A stretch of DNA of 7,166 nt. Source: Paracoccaceae bacterium. Its GTDB lineage: Bacteria > Pseudomonadota > Alphaproteobacteria > Rhodobacterales > Rhodobacteraceae. A model generated the notes under the pieces. That model had not been told where the DNA came from. It was given only the letters and a program-made list of their open reading frames with translations, and made no database searches. The stretch is from assembly GCA_007121055.1 (NCBI GenBank), contig SKMM01000131.1:1-7166 (forward strand), in the 5' to 3' direction. Shown here piece by piece: positions 1-6,315 of this stretch. The translations under genes and the position numbers were made by a program. Numbering within the stretch: the stretch's first letter is position 1; each line of letters starts with the position of its first letter.

Positions 1-237
1 CAGCGCCGCGCGGCCCGCGTCGTCCGGCGCCTCGGCCGCCGCCAGCCAGTCGGCCACCCGCGGATCGGTGCGGCGGGCATGCAGCACGCCCTCGATCGCC
101 GCCACCTCCTCGGAGCGCTGGACGGCCGCGCCCCGGGGCATCATCGCCTCCTGGTCCCAGCGCAGCCGGCCGGCGACCTGCCCCAGCGCCTCGGTGTCGC
201 GGCTGTGGGCCATCAGCTCGGTGAAGGCGTCGGTCAT
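1..237 (-). CDS. Carboxypeptidase M32 family (Taq-type), N-terminal 79 codons, cut by window edge
   Basis: This is the first part of a metallocarboxypeptidase of peptidase family M32 (carboxypeptidase Taq), a cytoplasmic zinc-type enzyme that removes C-terminal amino acids from peptides. The 79 visible residues begin MTDAFTELMAHSRDTEALGQ. They contain the N-terminal helical signature of the family, a WDQE segment near residues 27-30 followed by MMPRGAA near 32-38, and then LHARRTDPRVADWL. Family members are about 490-500 residues, and the HExxH zinc motif lies near the middle of the protein, so the catalytic site is outside the window. The ATG start overlaps the ctaA stop as ATGA, and a GGAGA ribosome binding site sits 5 nt upstream inside the end of ctaA. 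This indicates cotranscription and translational coupling with ctaA. The family call is by motif recognition; activity cannot be judged from this fragment. Confidence 0.85.
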   Translation of the reverse strand, partial: MTDAFTELMAHSRDTEALGQVAGRLRWDQEAMMPRGAAVQRSEEVAAIEGVLHARRTDPRVADWLAAAEAPDDAGRAAL

Positions 238-1388
238 GCGGGTCTCCGGATGGTGGATTGCACGAGGGGATAGAGCGCGAGGAAGCGCGCGCGCAGGATC
301 GCGGCCCAGAGCAGGACGGCCAGAAGCTGATGCGCGATGGCCAACTGCCAGGGCGCGCCCATGAGGATCGTGGCGATGCCCAGCACCACCTGCGCGGTCA
401 CCACCAGCATCATCAGGTCATGCGCGCCCCGCGTCGCACGGTGCGCCGAGGCTCCCGCCAGCACCCAGGTCAGCGCACCAAGGGTCAGCAGCCCATAGCC
501 GCCCATGCGGTGGACGAACTGCACCATCGCCGTGTTCTCGAAGAAATTCCGCCACAGCGGCTCCATGTCCAGCGCCTCGGGGGGGAAGAACACGCCGTGC
601 ATCAGCGGCCAGTCGGCATAGGCCCGCCCCGCGCCGATCCCCGCCACCAGCGCGCCCAGAACGATCTGAAGGAAGGCCAGCCCCACCAGCACGGCCCCCA
701 GCCCCGCCACGCGCCCGTCGCCCAGACGGCGCGCCTGCATCAGCCCCGCCGCCGGCCGGCCCAGCCGGAAGATCCACCACCCCAGCAGCCCGAGGATCAG
801 GAACGCGAGCCCCAGATGCACCGCCAACCGGTAGGAGGCGACCGCGATCATCCCCTCGCCCAGCCCGCTCGCCACCATCCACCAGCCGATCGCCCCCTGC
901 AGCCCGCCCAGCGCGCCAATGCCGAGAAGCCGCCCGGTCCAGCCCGGCGGGATCCGCTTCGTCGCCGCCAGCCACAGGAACCCGACCGCCCACACGAGGC
1001 CCACCAGCCGCCCGAGCTGCCGGTGGCCCCACTCCCACCAGTAGATCACCTGGAACTCGGCAAGGGTCATGCCCCGGTTGACGATCTCGTATTGCGGGAT
1101 GGCGCGGTAGCGCGCGAACTCGGCGGCCCAGTCCTCGGCGGTCAGCGGGGGCAGGGCGCCGGTGATCGGCCGCCATTCGGTGATCGACAGCCCCGAGCCG
1201 GTCAGCCGCGTGAGGCCCCCCACGACGACCATCAGCGTCACCAGCCCGAACAGCACGATCAGCCACACCCGCACCGCCGCGCGGGAGCCCTCGCGGCGCA
1301 CGGGACGCGCGGGCGCCAATGCCGGCTTGCCGGGGGCCACCTCCTCGAAAATGCTGCGCTGCGCCGGCCGGCGGGTGGGGCGGGCCAT
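234..1388 (-). CDS. ctaA: Heme A synthase (COX15/CtaA type 2)
   Basis: CtaA is an integral inner-membrane protein that oxidises the C8 methyl group of heme O to a formyl group, giving heme A for aa3-type cytochrome c oxidase. The 384-residue protein has the family hallmark GLTRLTGSGLSITEWRPITG at residues 58-77. It has about eight hydrophobic segments (near 41-57, 127-142, 153-172, 184-208, 228-250, 290-311, 323-344, 350-368). Four conserved helix histidines are visible: H122 in EWGHRQLGR, H191 in AVHLGLAF, H293 in QFVHRMGGYG and H353 in AIAHQLLAV. These are the expected heme ligands of the two four-helix halves. There are no paired loop cysteines, as in the alphaproteobacterial and mitochondrial class. 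The ATG at 1388 was chosen because AGGGAG lies 6 nt upstream and the protein then starts MARPTRRPAQRSIFEEV, like its relatives; the open frame extends 48 codons further up without homology. The stop overlaps the next gene by ATGA. Confidence 0.95.
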   Translation of the reverse strand: MARPTRRPAQRSIFEEVAPGKPALAPARPVRREGSRAAVRVWLIVLFGLVTLMVVVGGLTRLTGSGLSITEWRPITGALPPLTAEDWAAEFARYRAIPQYEIVNRGMTLAEFQVIYWWEWGHRQLGRLVGLVWAVGFLWLAATKRIPPGWTGRLLGIGALGGLQGAIGWWMVASGLGEGMIAVASYRLAVHLGLAFLILGLLGWWIFRLGRPAAGLMQARRLGDGRVAGLGAVLVGLAFLQIVLGALVAGIGAGRAYADWPLMHGVFFPPEALDMEPLWRNFFENTAMVQFVHRMGGYGLLTLGALTWVLAGASAHRATRGAHDLMMLVVTAQVVLGIATILMGAPWQLAIAHQLLAVLLWAAILRARFLALYPLVQSTIRRPA

Positions 1389-1468
1389 GGATCTCTCCCT
1401 GTGGATGCGGCCGGACCCTAGGCGGGCCCTTCCCCGGCCGCAAGATCGCCCGGGCCTCCCCAACGCAG

Positions 1469-1480
1469 CTGTGCGCACAG
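1469..1480. repeat. Perfect 12-bp palindrome upstream of ctaA
   Basis: CTGTGCGCACAG is a perfect palindrome about 80 bp upstream of the ctaA start and about 60 bp upstream of the tRNA gene. It is flanked by inverted CGCCCGGG (1447-1454) and CCCGGGCG (1486-1493), although CCCGGG is itself palindromic and common in such DNA. It could be an operator for a dimeric regulator of the divergent transcripts. No regulator is identified and chance is possible at this G+C content. Confidence 0.3.
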
Positions 1481-1504
1481 AGCTTCCCGGGCGCACCGAC
1501 CATG

Positions 1505-1533
1505 TTGACAACCCCGGCCGAAGGCGGCACATG
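1505..1533 (+). promoter_or_regulatory. Probable sigma-70-type promoter of tRNA-Ala
   Basis: A perfect TTGACA -35 box (1505-1510) is followed after 17 bp by CACATG (1528-1533) at the -10 position. Transcription would start near 1540, just a few bases before the mature tRNA 5' end at 1543. The -10 match is poor (2 of 6), so the call rests on the -35 box and its position. Strong -35 boxes with degenerate -10 boxes are common in G+C-rich alphaproteobacteria. Confidence 0.5.
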
Positions 1534-1542
1534 CGCTCCCAC

Positions 1543-1618
<76 letters not shown>

Positions 1619-1699
1619 ATTAAATCAAATGGTTGGATTTGCTTTCGCTCGCGGGCAGAGAAGCGTTTGCATTGCTCTTGCGCGATTCCACAGGTCCAC

Positions 1700-2146
1700 T
1701 CAGGGACGCTCCTGACCCACCCCCGGCTGGAAGTCGTCCTGCTTGTCGAGGCGGACGACGATGAGACCCAAGCCGTCCTCGACGCCTGGGACTTCGACGT
1801 GCTCATCCTTCCGCAGTGCCTCGATGAACGACTGCCGCGACATGGCGCCCGCGTTGACGGCGGCCAGGAGGGCCGTGACCATCTGCGGCTGGATGGTGGC
1901 GCAGACGAGATCGCGGTTGAATTCCAGCAGGAGTTCCCCCGGCTGGACCCAGTCTGCCGCCCACGTCAAAAGGGTCCTGACCCCAGCCTCCAAGGTGTTG
2001 ATGCTCGCCAGGAGGGTCGCGGTATCGTTTGCCAAGAGGAGTCGCGCGGTTTCCGCCGCTTCACTGCGGCGGGAACCGCTGGGGATCATGGTCGCGCCAA
2101 GCGCGCTCATGCGCAGGGACGGCCCCGCGCATGCGACGTGTATCAC
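1700..2146 (-). pseudogene. Phage portal protein C-terminal fragment (DUF4055-like), prophage remnant
   Basis: The minus strand is open for 148 codons from a GTG at 2146 to a TGA at 1700-1702. From about residue 13 onward the translation resembles the C-terminal region of tailed-phage portal proteins of the DUF4055 type. It contains ALGATMIPSG, then SEAAETARLLLAND, a WAADWV segment near 62-67, LLLEFNRDLV near 72-81, and IQPQMVTALLAAVNAGAMSR near 85-104, followed by QSFIEALRK. This order is typical of that family: the helix that tracks the portal ring, a W-x-x-x-W patch, an FNxDF-like strand, then an AGxxSRxxF/L-EALR helix. Full portals of this class are about 400-500 residues, so only the last third or less is present. 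The first 12 residues look like read-through junction DNA. No ribosome binding site precedes either the GTG or the internal ATG at 2110. No other phage genes are seen. The call is from memory of the family; a decayed but still open fragment is the best reading. Confidence 0.6.
2046..2079. repeat. Strong hairpin (14-bp stem) downstream of clpA
   Basis: GCGGTTTCCGCCGC (2046-2059) and GCGGCGGGAACCGC (2066-2079) form a 14-bp inverted repeat with one imperfect pair (2052:2073) around a 6-nt loop. It lies 64-97 bp beyond the clpA stop, inside the portal-like fragment. No T-tract follows on either strand, so it is not a classic intrinsic terminator. It could still stabilise the 3' end of the clpA message or slow RNA polymerase. 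Confidence 0.5.
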
Positions 2147-4464
2147 TCGGCCGTCAAGAGCGGCGGACGATTGCCCGACAACTGCGGCGCCTGAGGTTCG
2201 CTGATCGTCAGATCGATCTTGTCGTCCTTGAGATCCACGCGCACCACGCCGCCTTTCATCAGGCGGCCGAACAGGAGTTCCTCGGCAAGCGGTTTCTTGA
2301 CGTGCTCCTGGATGACGCGGGCGAGCGGGCGGGCGCCCATCTTGTCGTCATAGCCCTTGTCGCCCAGCCACTGCGCCGCCGCCGGCGTGAGCTCGATGGT
2401 GACGTTGCGGTCCATCAGCTGCGCCTCCAGCTGCAGCACGAACTTCTCGACCACCCGCAGGATCACCTCCTTCGGCAGCGGCGCGAAGCTGATCACCGCG
2501 TCGAGGCGGTTGCGGAATTCGGGCGTGAAGGTCCGCTCGATGGCGGCAGTGTCCTCGCCCTCGCGCCGGTCGCGGCCGAAGCCGATGGCGGCCTTGGCCT
2601 GTTCGGCGGCGCCCGCATTGGAGGTCATGATCAGGATCACGTTGCGGAAGTTCACCTTGCGCCCGTTGTGGTCGGTCAGCGAGCCGTGGTCCATCACCTG
2701 CAGCAGGATGTTGTAGACGTCCGGATGCGCCTTCTCCATCTCGTCGAGCAGCAGCACGCAGTGCGGGTGCTGGTCCACCCCGTCGGTCAGGAGACCCCCC
2801 TGGTCGAAGCCGACATAGCCCGGAGGCGCGCCGATGAGGCGGCTGACCGCGTGCTTCTCCATGTATTCCGACATGTCGAAGCGCAGCAGTTCCACCCCGA
2901 GCGTCGCGGCGAGCTGCTTGGCGACCTCGGTCTTGCCCACCCCGGTGGGGCCGGCAAAGAGGTAGTTGCCCACGGGTTTCTCGGGCTCGCGCAGGCCGGC
3001 GCGGGACAGCTTGATGGCTGCCGAGAGCGCCTCGACTGCTGCGTCCTGACCGAACACGGCACGCTTCAGGTCGGCCTCCAGGTTGCGCAGCACCTCGGCA
3101 TCGTCCTTAGTGACGTTCTTGGGCGGGATGCGGGCGATCTTCGCCACGACGGCCTCGATCTCCTTGGGCGAGATGGTCTTGCGCCGCTTCGATTCGGCCA
3201 ACAGGTGCTGGGCCGCGCCCGCCTCGTCGATCACGTCGATGGCCTTGTCGGGCAGCTTGCGGTCGTTGATGTAGCGGGCCGACAGCTCGACCGCCGACTT
3301 GATGGCGTCGTTGGTGTAGCGAATGTCGTGGTGCTTCTCGAAATAGGGCTTAAGGCCCATGACGATCTTCACCGCGTCATCGACGGTCGGCTCGTTCACG
3401 TCGATCTTCTGGAACCGGCGGGACAGCGCGCGGTCCTTCTCGAAATGTTGGCGGTATTCCTTGTAGGTGGTGGAGCCCATGCAGCGCAGCTTGCCGCCCT
3501 GCAGGGCGGGCTTGAGCAGGTTGGAGGCGTCCATGGCCCCCCCCGACGTGGCGCCCGCGCCGATCACCGTGTGGATCTCGTCGATGAAGAGGATGGCGTC
3601 GGGGTGGTCCTCCAACTCCTTCACGACGGCCTTCAGCCGCTCCTCGAAGTCGCCGCGGTATCGGGTGCCGGCCAGCAGCGCGCCCATGTCGAGCGAGTAG
3701 ATGGTGGCCCCGGCCAGCACGTCGGGCGTCTCGCCCCGCACGATCTTGAAGGCGAGACCCTCGGCGATGGCGGTCTTGCCCACGCCAGGATCGCCCACCA
3801 GAAGCGGGTTGTTCTTGCGCCGGCGGCACAGCACCTGGATGCAGCGCTCGACCTCGGACACCCGGCCGATCAGGGGGTCGATGTCGCCCTTCACCGACTT
3901 GGCGTTCAGGTCCACGCAGTATTTGGCCAGCGCGGAGTCGCGGTTTTCCGCGGTCTCCTGGTTCTGGGCCTGGGCCTGTTCCTCCTGCGCGCCGGTAACG
4001 GGGCGAGATTCGGAGAAGTTGGGGTTCTTGGCCACGCCGTGGGCGATGAAGTTCACCGCGTCGTAGCGGGTCATGTCCTGTTCCTGCAGGAAATAGGCCG
4101 CGTTGGACTCCCGTTCGGCGAAAATCGCCACGAGGACGTTGGCGCCGGTCACTTCCGACCGGCCGGAGCTTTGTACATGGATCGCCGCGCGCTGGATCAC
4201 GCGCTGGAAGGCCGCGGTCGGTACCGCCTCGGACCCCTCGATGTCGGTGACGAGGTTCGAGAGGTCGTCGTCGATGAAGTCCACCAGCGTCCTGCGCAGC
4301 TGGTCGGGATCGACGTTGCAGGCGCGCAGGACCTTGGAGGCGTCGGGCTCATCGATCAGCGAGAGCAGCAGATGCTCCAGCGTGGCGAGTTCGTGGCGTC
4401 GGGCGTTTGCGAGCGCCAGGGCGCCGTGGATGGCCTGCTCGAGGGTGGACGAGAATGACGGCAC
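2143..4464 (-). CDS. clpA: ATP-dependent Clp protease ATP-binding subunit ClpA
   Basis: ClpA is a cytoplasmic hexameric AAA+ unfoldase that feeds proteins into the ClpP peptidase, including N-degron substrates delivered by ClpS. The 773-residue protein has the N-terminal Clp repeat domain (about 1-145, starting MPSFSSTLEQAIHGALALAN), a Gln/Glu-rich linker (about 158-175), and two AAA+ modules. D1 has Walker A GDPGVGKT (224-231) and Walker B LFIDE (292-296). D2 has Walker A GPTGVGKT (505-512) and Walker B LLLDE (571-575). The IGF tripeptide at 627-629 is the ClpP-docking loop. No long coiled-coil middle domain separates the modules, which excludes ClpB. The length is near the family norm (about 760-775). 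The start is GTG at 4464, with AAGGGAG 6 nt upstream; the open frame continues far upstream through the intergenic region and gloB without homology. The stop TGA overlaps a GTG that opens the portal-like fragment. clpS, often directly upstream of clpA, is absent here. Confidence 0.97.
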   Translation of the reverse strand: MPSFSSTLEQAIHGALALANARRHELATLEHLLLSLIDEPDASKVLRACNVDPDQLRRTLVDFIDDDLSNLVTDIEGSEAVPTAAFQRVIQRAAIHVQSSGRSEVTGANVLVAIFAERESNAAYFLQEQDMTRYDAVNFIAHGVAKNPNFSESRPVTGAQEEQAQAQNQETAENRDSALAKYCVDLNAKSVKGDIDPLIGRVSEVERCIQVLCRRRKNNPLLVGDPGVGKTAIAEGLAFKIVRGETPDVLAGATIYSLDMGALLAGTRYRGDFEERLKAVVKELEDHPDAILFIDEIHTVIGAGATSGGAMDASNLLKPALQGGKLRCMGSTTYKEYRQHFEKDRALSRRFQKIDVNEPTVDDAVKIVMGLKPYFEKHHDIRYTNDAIKSAVELSARYINDRKLPDKAIDVIDEAGAAQHLLAESKRRKTISPKEIEAVVAKIARIPPKNVTKDDAEVLRNLEADLKRAVFGQDAAVEALSAAIKLSRAGLREPEKPVGNYLFAGPTGVGKTEVAKQLAATLGVELLRFDMSEYMEKHAVSRLIGAPPGYVGFDQGGLLTDGVDQHPHCVLLLDEMEKAHPDVYNILLQVMDHGSLTDHNGRKVNFRNVILIMTSNAGAAEQAKAAIGFGRDRREGEDTAAIERTFTPEFRNRLDAVISFAPLPKEVILRVVEKFVLQLEAQLMDRNVTIELTPAAAQWLGDKGYDDKMGARPLARVIQEHVKKPLAEELLFGRLMKGGVVRVDLKDDKIDLTISEPQAPQLSGNRPPLLTAE

Positions 4465-4525
4465 GGTATGCTCCCTTACCTTGGGTCGGGACGGGGCTAG
4501 GGCCCGCAGCCAACCATGAGCCTCG

Positions 4526-4561
4526 GAAGTTAAACTTCGGTGGAATTCGCCGCGCTTCAAG
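4526..4561 (-). promoter_or_regulatory. Candidate clpA promoter with overlapping palindrome
   Basis: On the minus strand a CTTGAA box (4556-4561) lies about 95 bp upstream of the clpA GTG. It resembles sigma-70 TTGACA and the CTTGAA -35 element of RpoH (heat-shock) promoters. A -10 placed 17 bp away (4532-4537, AAGTTT on the minus strand) is weak. That -10 position overlaps the inverted repeat GAAGTT-A-AACTTC (4526-4538), which stands out as A+T-rich in this DNA and could be an operator. Heat-shock control of clpA would fit its role but is inferred. Confidence 0.3.
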
Positions 4562-4581
4562 TCTTTTTTCCGAGATGACCC

Positions 4582-4608
4582 CGCGGCGCCCCGTCGCCGG
4601 GGCCCGCG
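4582..4608 (-). terminator. Hairpin behind gloB, possible terminator-like or processing element
   Basis: Read on the minus strand, CGCGG-GCCCCG pairs with CGGGGC-(G)-CCGCG: 11 bp with one bulged G, closed by a GCGA tetraloop of the stable GNRA type. It begins 17 nt after the gloB stop codon. No U-run follows; the next homopolymer on that strand is A6 (4564-4569). It may therefore be a Rho-assisted 3' end, an mRNA-stabilising stem, or a partial attenuator before clpA rather than a complete intrinsic terminator. Confidence 0.45.
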
Positions 4609-4625
4609 CTGCCGAAGAAAGCGGC

Positions 4626-5384
4626 TCAGAACACGTCCTTGCGCCGGCGCAGCTCGGCGAAGACTGCGCCGTCGGGCTGTCCGGCGAGGCCGAGGGCGCC
4701 CGCAAGCTCGCCCGGGCGCAGGAAGGGGTTGGTCGCGATCTCCTCGGTCAGGGTGACGTGGACGGCCTCCGGGCCCTCGGTCCGGGCCCGGGCGACCCGG
4801 TCGGCGGCGGCGGCATTGTCGGGGTCGACCGAGCGGGCGAAGGCGAGGTTGCCGCCGAGGTAGTCGTGCCCCGACAGCACCCGGGTCGAACCGGGCAGGG
4901 CCGCGAGGCGCTGCAGGCTGGCCCACATCATCGGCGCGTCGCCCTCGAACAGCCGGCCGCAGCCCAGCGCCATGAGGCTGTCGCCGGTGAAGACTGCAGG
5001 GCCCCCGGGGAAGTGATAGGCCACATGGCCGACCGTGTGGCCGGAGACGTCGATGACCTCGCCGCTCTGGGTGCCGATGCGCACCGCGTCGCCGGGCCGC
5101 ACGGCGTGGTCGAGGGCGGGCAGGCGGTGGGCGTCGGCCGCGGCCCCCGTCACCGCGGCGCGCCGTCCAAGCCCCGCCTGCAGCGCCTCCAGCCCCTGCA
5201 CATGATCGTCATGGTGATGCGTCAGGAAGACATCGGTGGCCTGCCAACGGCGGTCGCGCAGCGCGGCGAGGATGGGGGCGGCCTCGGGCACATCCACCAC
5301 GGCGGTGGCACCGCTGTCGGGGTCGTGGGCGAGGAAGGCGAAGTTGTCGGACAGGCAGGGAATGGTGACGACCTGCAGGGGCAT
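4626..5384 (-). CDS. gloB: Hydroxyacylglutathione hydrolase (glyoxalase II)
   Basis: GloB hydrolyses S-D-lactoylglutathione to D-lactate and glutathione, the second step of methylglyoxal detoxification, in the cytoplasm. The 252-residue protein is a metallo-beta-lactamase fold enzyme. The binuclear metal site is visible as THHHDDH (T55-H61), H116 in SGHTVGH, D135 in FTGDSL and H173 in SGHDY. The substrate-binding features are GCGRLFEG (141-148) and the C-terminal RRRKD (247-250 area), where glyoxalase II enzymes bind glutathione. The length is typical (about 250-260). One small deviation is GHDYLGGN in place of the common GHEYT-x-x-N. The ATG at 5384 is preceded by AAGGAGG with 11 nt spacing. 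The gene is divergent from the methyltransferase gene, with 88 bp between starts, and 161 bp upstream of clpA on the same strand. Confidence 0.95.
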   Translation of the reverse strand: MPLQVVTIPCLSDNFAFLAHDPDSGATAVVDVPEAAPILAALRDRRWQATDVFLTHHHDDHVQGLEALQAGLGRRAAVTGAAADAHRLPALDHAVRPGDAVRIGTQSGEVIDVSGHTVGHVAYHFPGGPAVFTGDSLMALGCGRLFEGDAPMMWASLQRLAALPGSTRVLSGHDYLGGNLAFARSVDPDNAAAADRVARARTEGPEAVHVTLTEEIATNPFLRPGELAGALGLAGQPDGAVFAELRRRKDVF

Positions 5385-5411
5385 GGCGTTTCCGTCCTCC
5401 TTGGTTATGTT

Positions 5412-5454
5412 CGGGCGTGACTGCGTTCAGCCGGTGCGGGGGCAGTCTCGCCCG
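5412..5454. repeat. 13-bp inverted repeat in the divergent gloB/methyltransferase gap
   Basis: CGGGCGTGACTGC (5412-5424) and GCAGTCTCGCCCG (5442-5454) are inverted repeats matching at 12 of 13 positions (a single T-T mismatch at 5418/5448), separated by 17 bp. The repeat is centred in the 88-bp region between the two start codons and ends 2-3 bases before the purine-rich ribosome binding site of the methyltransferase gene. It may be an operator for a regulator of both genes, or form a stem in the leader RNA that affects ribosome access. Confidence 0.55.
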
Positions 5455-5472
5455 GGGGAAGGGGGCCGTGCA

Positions 5473-6219
5473 ATGCATCTCGACGTGGTGGAGCTGCGCG
5501 ACTTCTACTATCGCACCGGGCTGGGCCGGGCGGTGCAGCGGGCGGTGCGGGGGCAGATGCTGTCGCTGTGGCCCGATGCGGCGGGGCAGACGGTGGTGGG
5601 CTACGGCTTTGCCGCGCCCCTGCTGCGGCCGTATCTGAGCCAGGCGCGGCGGGTGATCGCGCTGATGCCGGCGCAGCAGGGGGTGATGTCCTGGCCGGCG
5701 GGGGCGCCCAACACGTCGGTGCTGTGCGACGAGGGGAAATGGCCGCTGCAGGCGGGCACGGCCGACCGGCTGGTGCTGCTGCACGGGCTGGAAAGCTCGG
5801 ACCACCACGCGGTGGTGATGGAAGAGGCCCACCGGGTGCTGGCCGACGGAGGGCGCGCGCTGTTCATCGTGCCCAACCGCCGCGGCCTCTGGGCGCAGCG
5901 CGACGTCACGCCCTTCGGGCATGGCCGTACCTACTCACTGGGCCAGATCGAGGCGCTGCTGGACAAGTTCGATTTCGTCCCCGAGCGGCATCTGGCGGCC
6001 CTCTATGCCCCGCCGGCGCAGCGGGGGTTCTGGCTGCGCAGCTCGGACATGTGGGAACGTGTGGGGCGCAAGGTCTCCTCGCATCTGGCCGGCGGCGTGC
6101 TGATGGTCGAGGCCTCCAAGCTGCTCAACCCCGCGCGCCCGGGCCTGAAGGTGGCCGAGCGCCGGCCATTGCGGGTGCTGGAGGGGTTGCCGGTCCCGGC
6201 GGGGGCCAAGCCGGTCTGA
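5473..6219 (+). CDS. Class I SAM-dependent methyltransferase, substrate unknown
   Basis: This 248-residue cytoplasmic protein has a Rossmann-fold methyltransferase plan of the type 11 sort. The SAM-binding motif I is the variant VVGYGFAAPLLRPY (41-54), followed by RRVIALMPAQQGVMSWP (59-75). Here an Met-Pro replaces the usual acidic residue after strand 2, as I recall for relatives of this protein. Motif-like segments continue with TADRLVLLHGLE (96-107), then EEAHRVLADGGRALFIVPNR (117-136) and GLWAQRDVTPFGHGRTYS (138-155). The last 60 or so residues are a basic tail without recognised motif. No signal peptide or membrane segment is seen. The ATG at 5473 was chosen for the GGAAGGGGG ribosome binding site 7 nt upstream; the frame runs open further up, over gloB, without homology. 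Its divergent pairing with gloB appears familiar from other alphaproteobacteria, but that gives no clear substrate. Confidence 0.85.
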   Translation: MHLDVVELRDFYYRTGLGRAVQRAVRGQMLSLWPDAAGQTVVGYGFAAPLLRPYLSQARRVIALMPAQQGVMSWPAGAPNTSVLCDEGKWPLQAGTADRLVLLHGLESSDHHAVVMEEAHRVLADGGRALFIVPNRRGLWAQRDVTPFGHGRTYSLGQIEALLDKFDFVPERHLAALYAPPAQRGFWLRSSDMWERVGRKVSSHLAGGVLMVEASKLLNPARPGLKVAERRPLRVLEGLPVPAGAKPV

Positions 6220-6238
6220 CTTGCGGAGCGGGCTTGGG

Positions 6239-6256
6239 CGCCGGTGTCGGCCGGCG
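6239..6256 (+). repeat. Short hairpin downstream of the methyltransferase gene
   Basis: CGCCGG (6239-6244) and CCGGCG (6251-6256) pair around a 6-nt loop, 19 bp after the methyltransferase stop. No T-tract follows. It may mark a Rho-dependent 3' end, but six-base GC stems arise easily in such sequence. Confidence 0.25.
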
Positions 6257-6315
6257 ATCGGGTGCTGAAGAATCACGCATGCGCGATCCGGGATTTCGTG
6301 CCGCGGCGCAGCATC

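Noticed and set aside
258..1421. A 387-codon plus-strand open frame opposite ctaA
   Set aside because: The translation is repetitive His/Pro/Gln/Arg sequence typical of the complement of a G+C-rich membrane protein gene; ctaA is clearly the real gene.
1619..1690. Intrinsic terminator after the tRNA
   Set aside because: Only imperfect short pairings (for example AAATC with GATTT) are present and no T-run follows a stem.
2029..4458. An 809-codon open frame on the plus strand opposite clpA
   Set aside because: It is antisense to a complete clpA with intact AAA+ motifs. The translation is a low-complexity His/Leu/Val/Gly/Arg-rich mirror of G+C-rich codons, with no recognisable domain.
4465..4926. 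N-terminal extension of ClpA by about 150 residues
   Set aside because: The extension is Arg/Pro-rich, overlaps the gloB 3' part and has no homology. The GTG at 4464 has a good ribosome binding site and gives the standard ClpA N-terminus.
5401..5411. TATGTT as a -10 box for the methyltransferase gene, and CATAAC on the other strand for gloB
   Set aside because: Neither has a usable -35 at the right distance, and the gloB candidate would place the start inside its own ribosome binding site.
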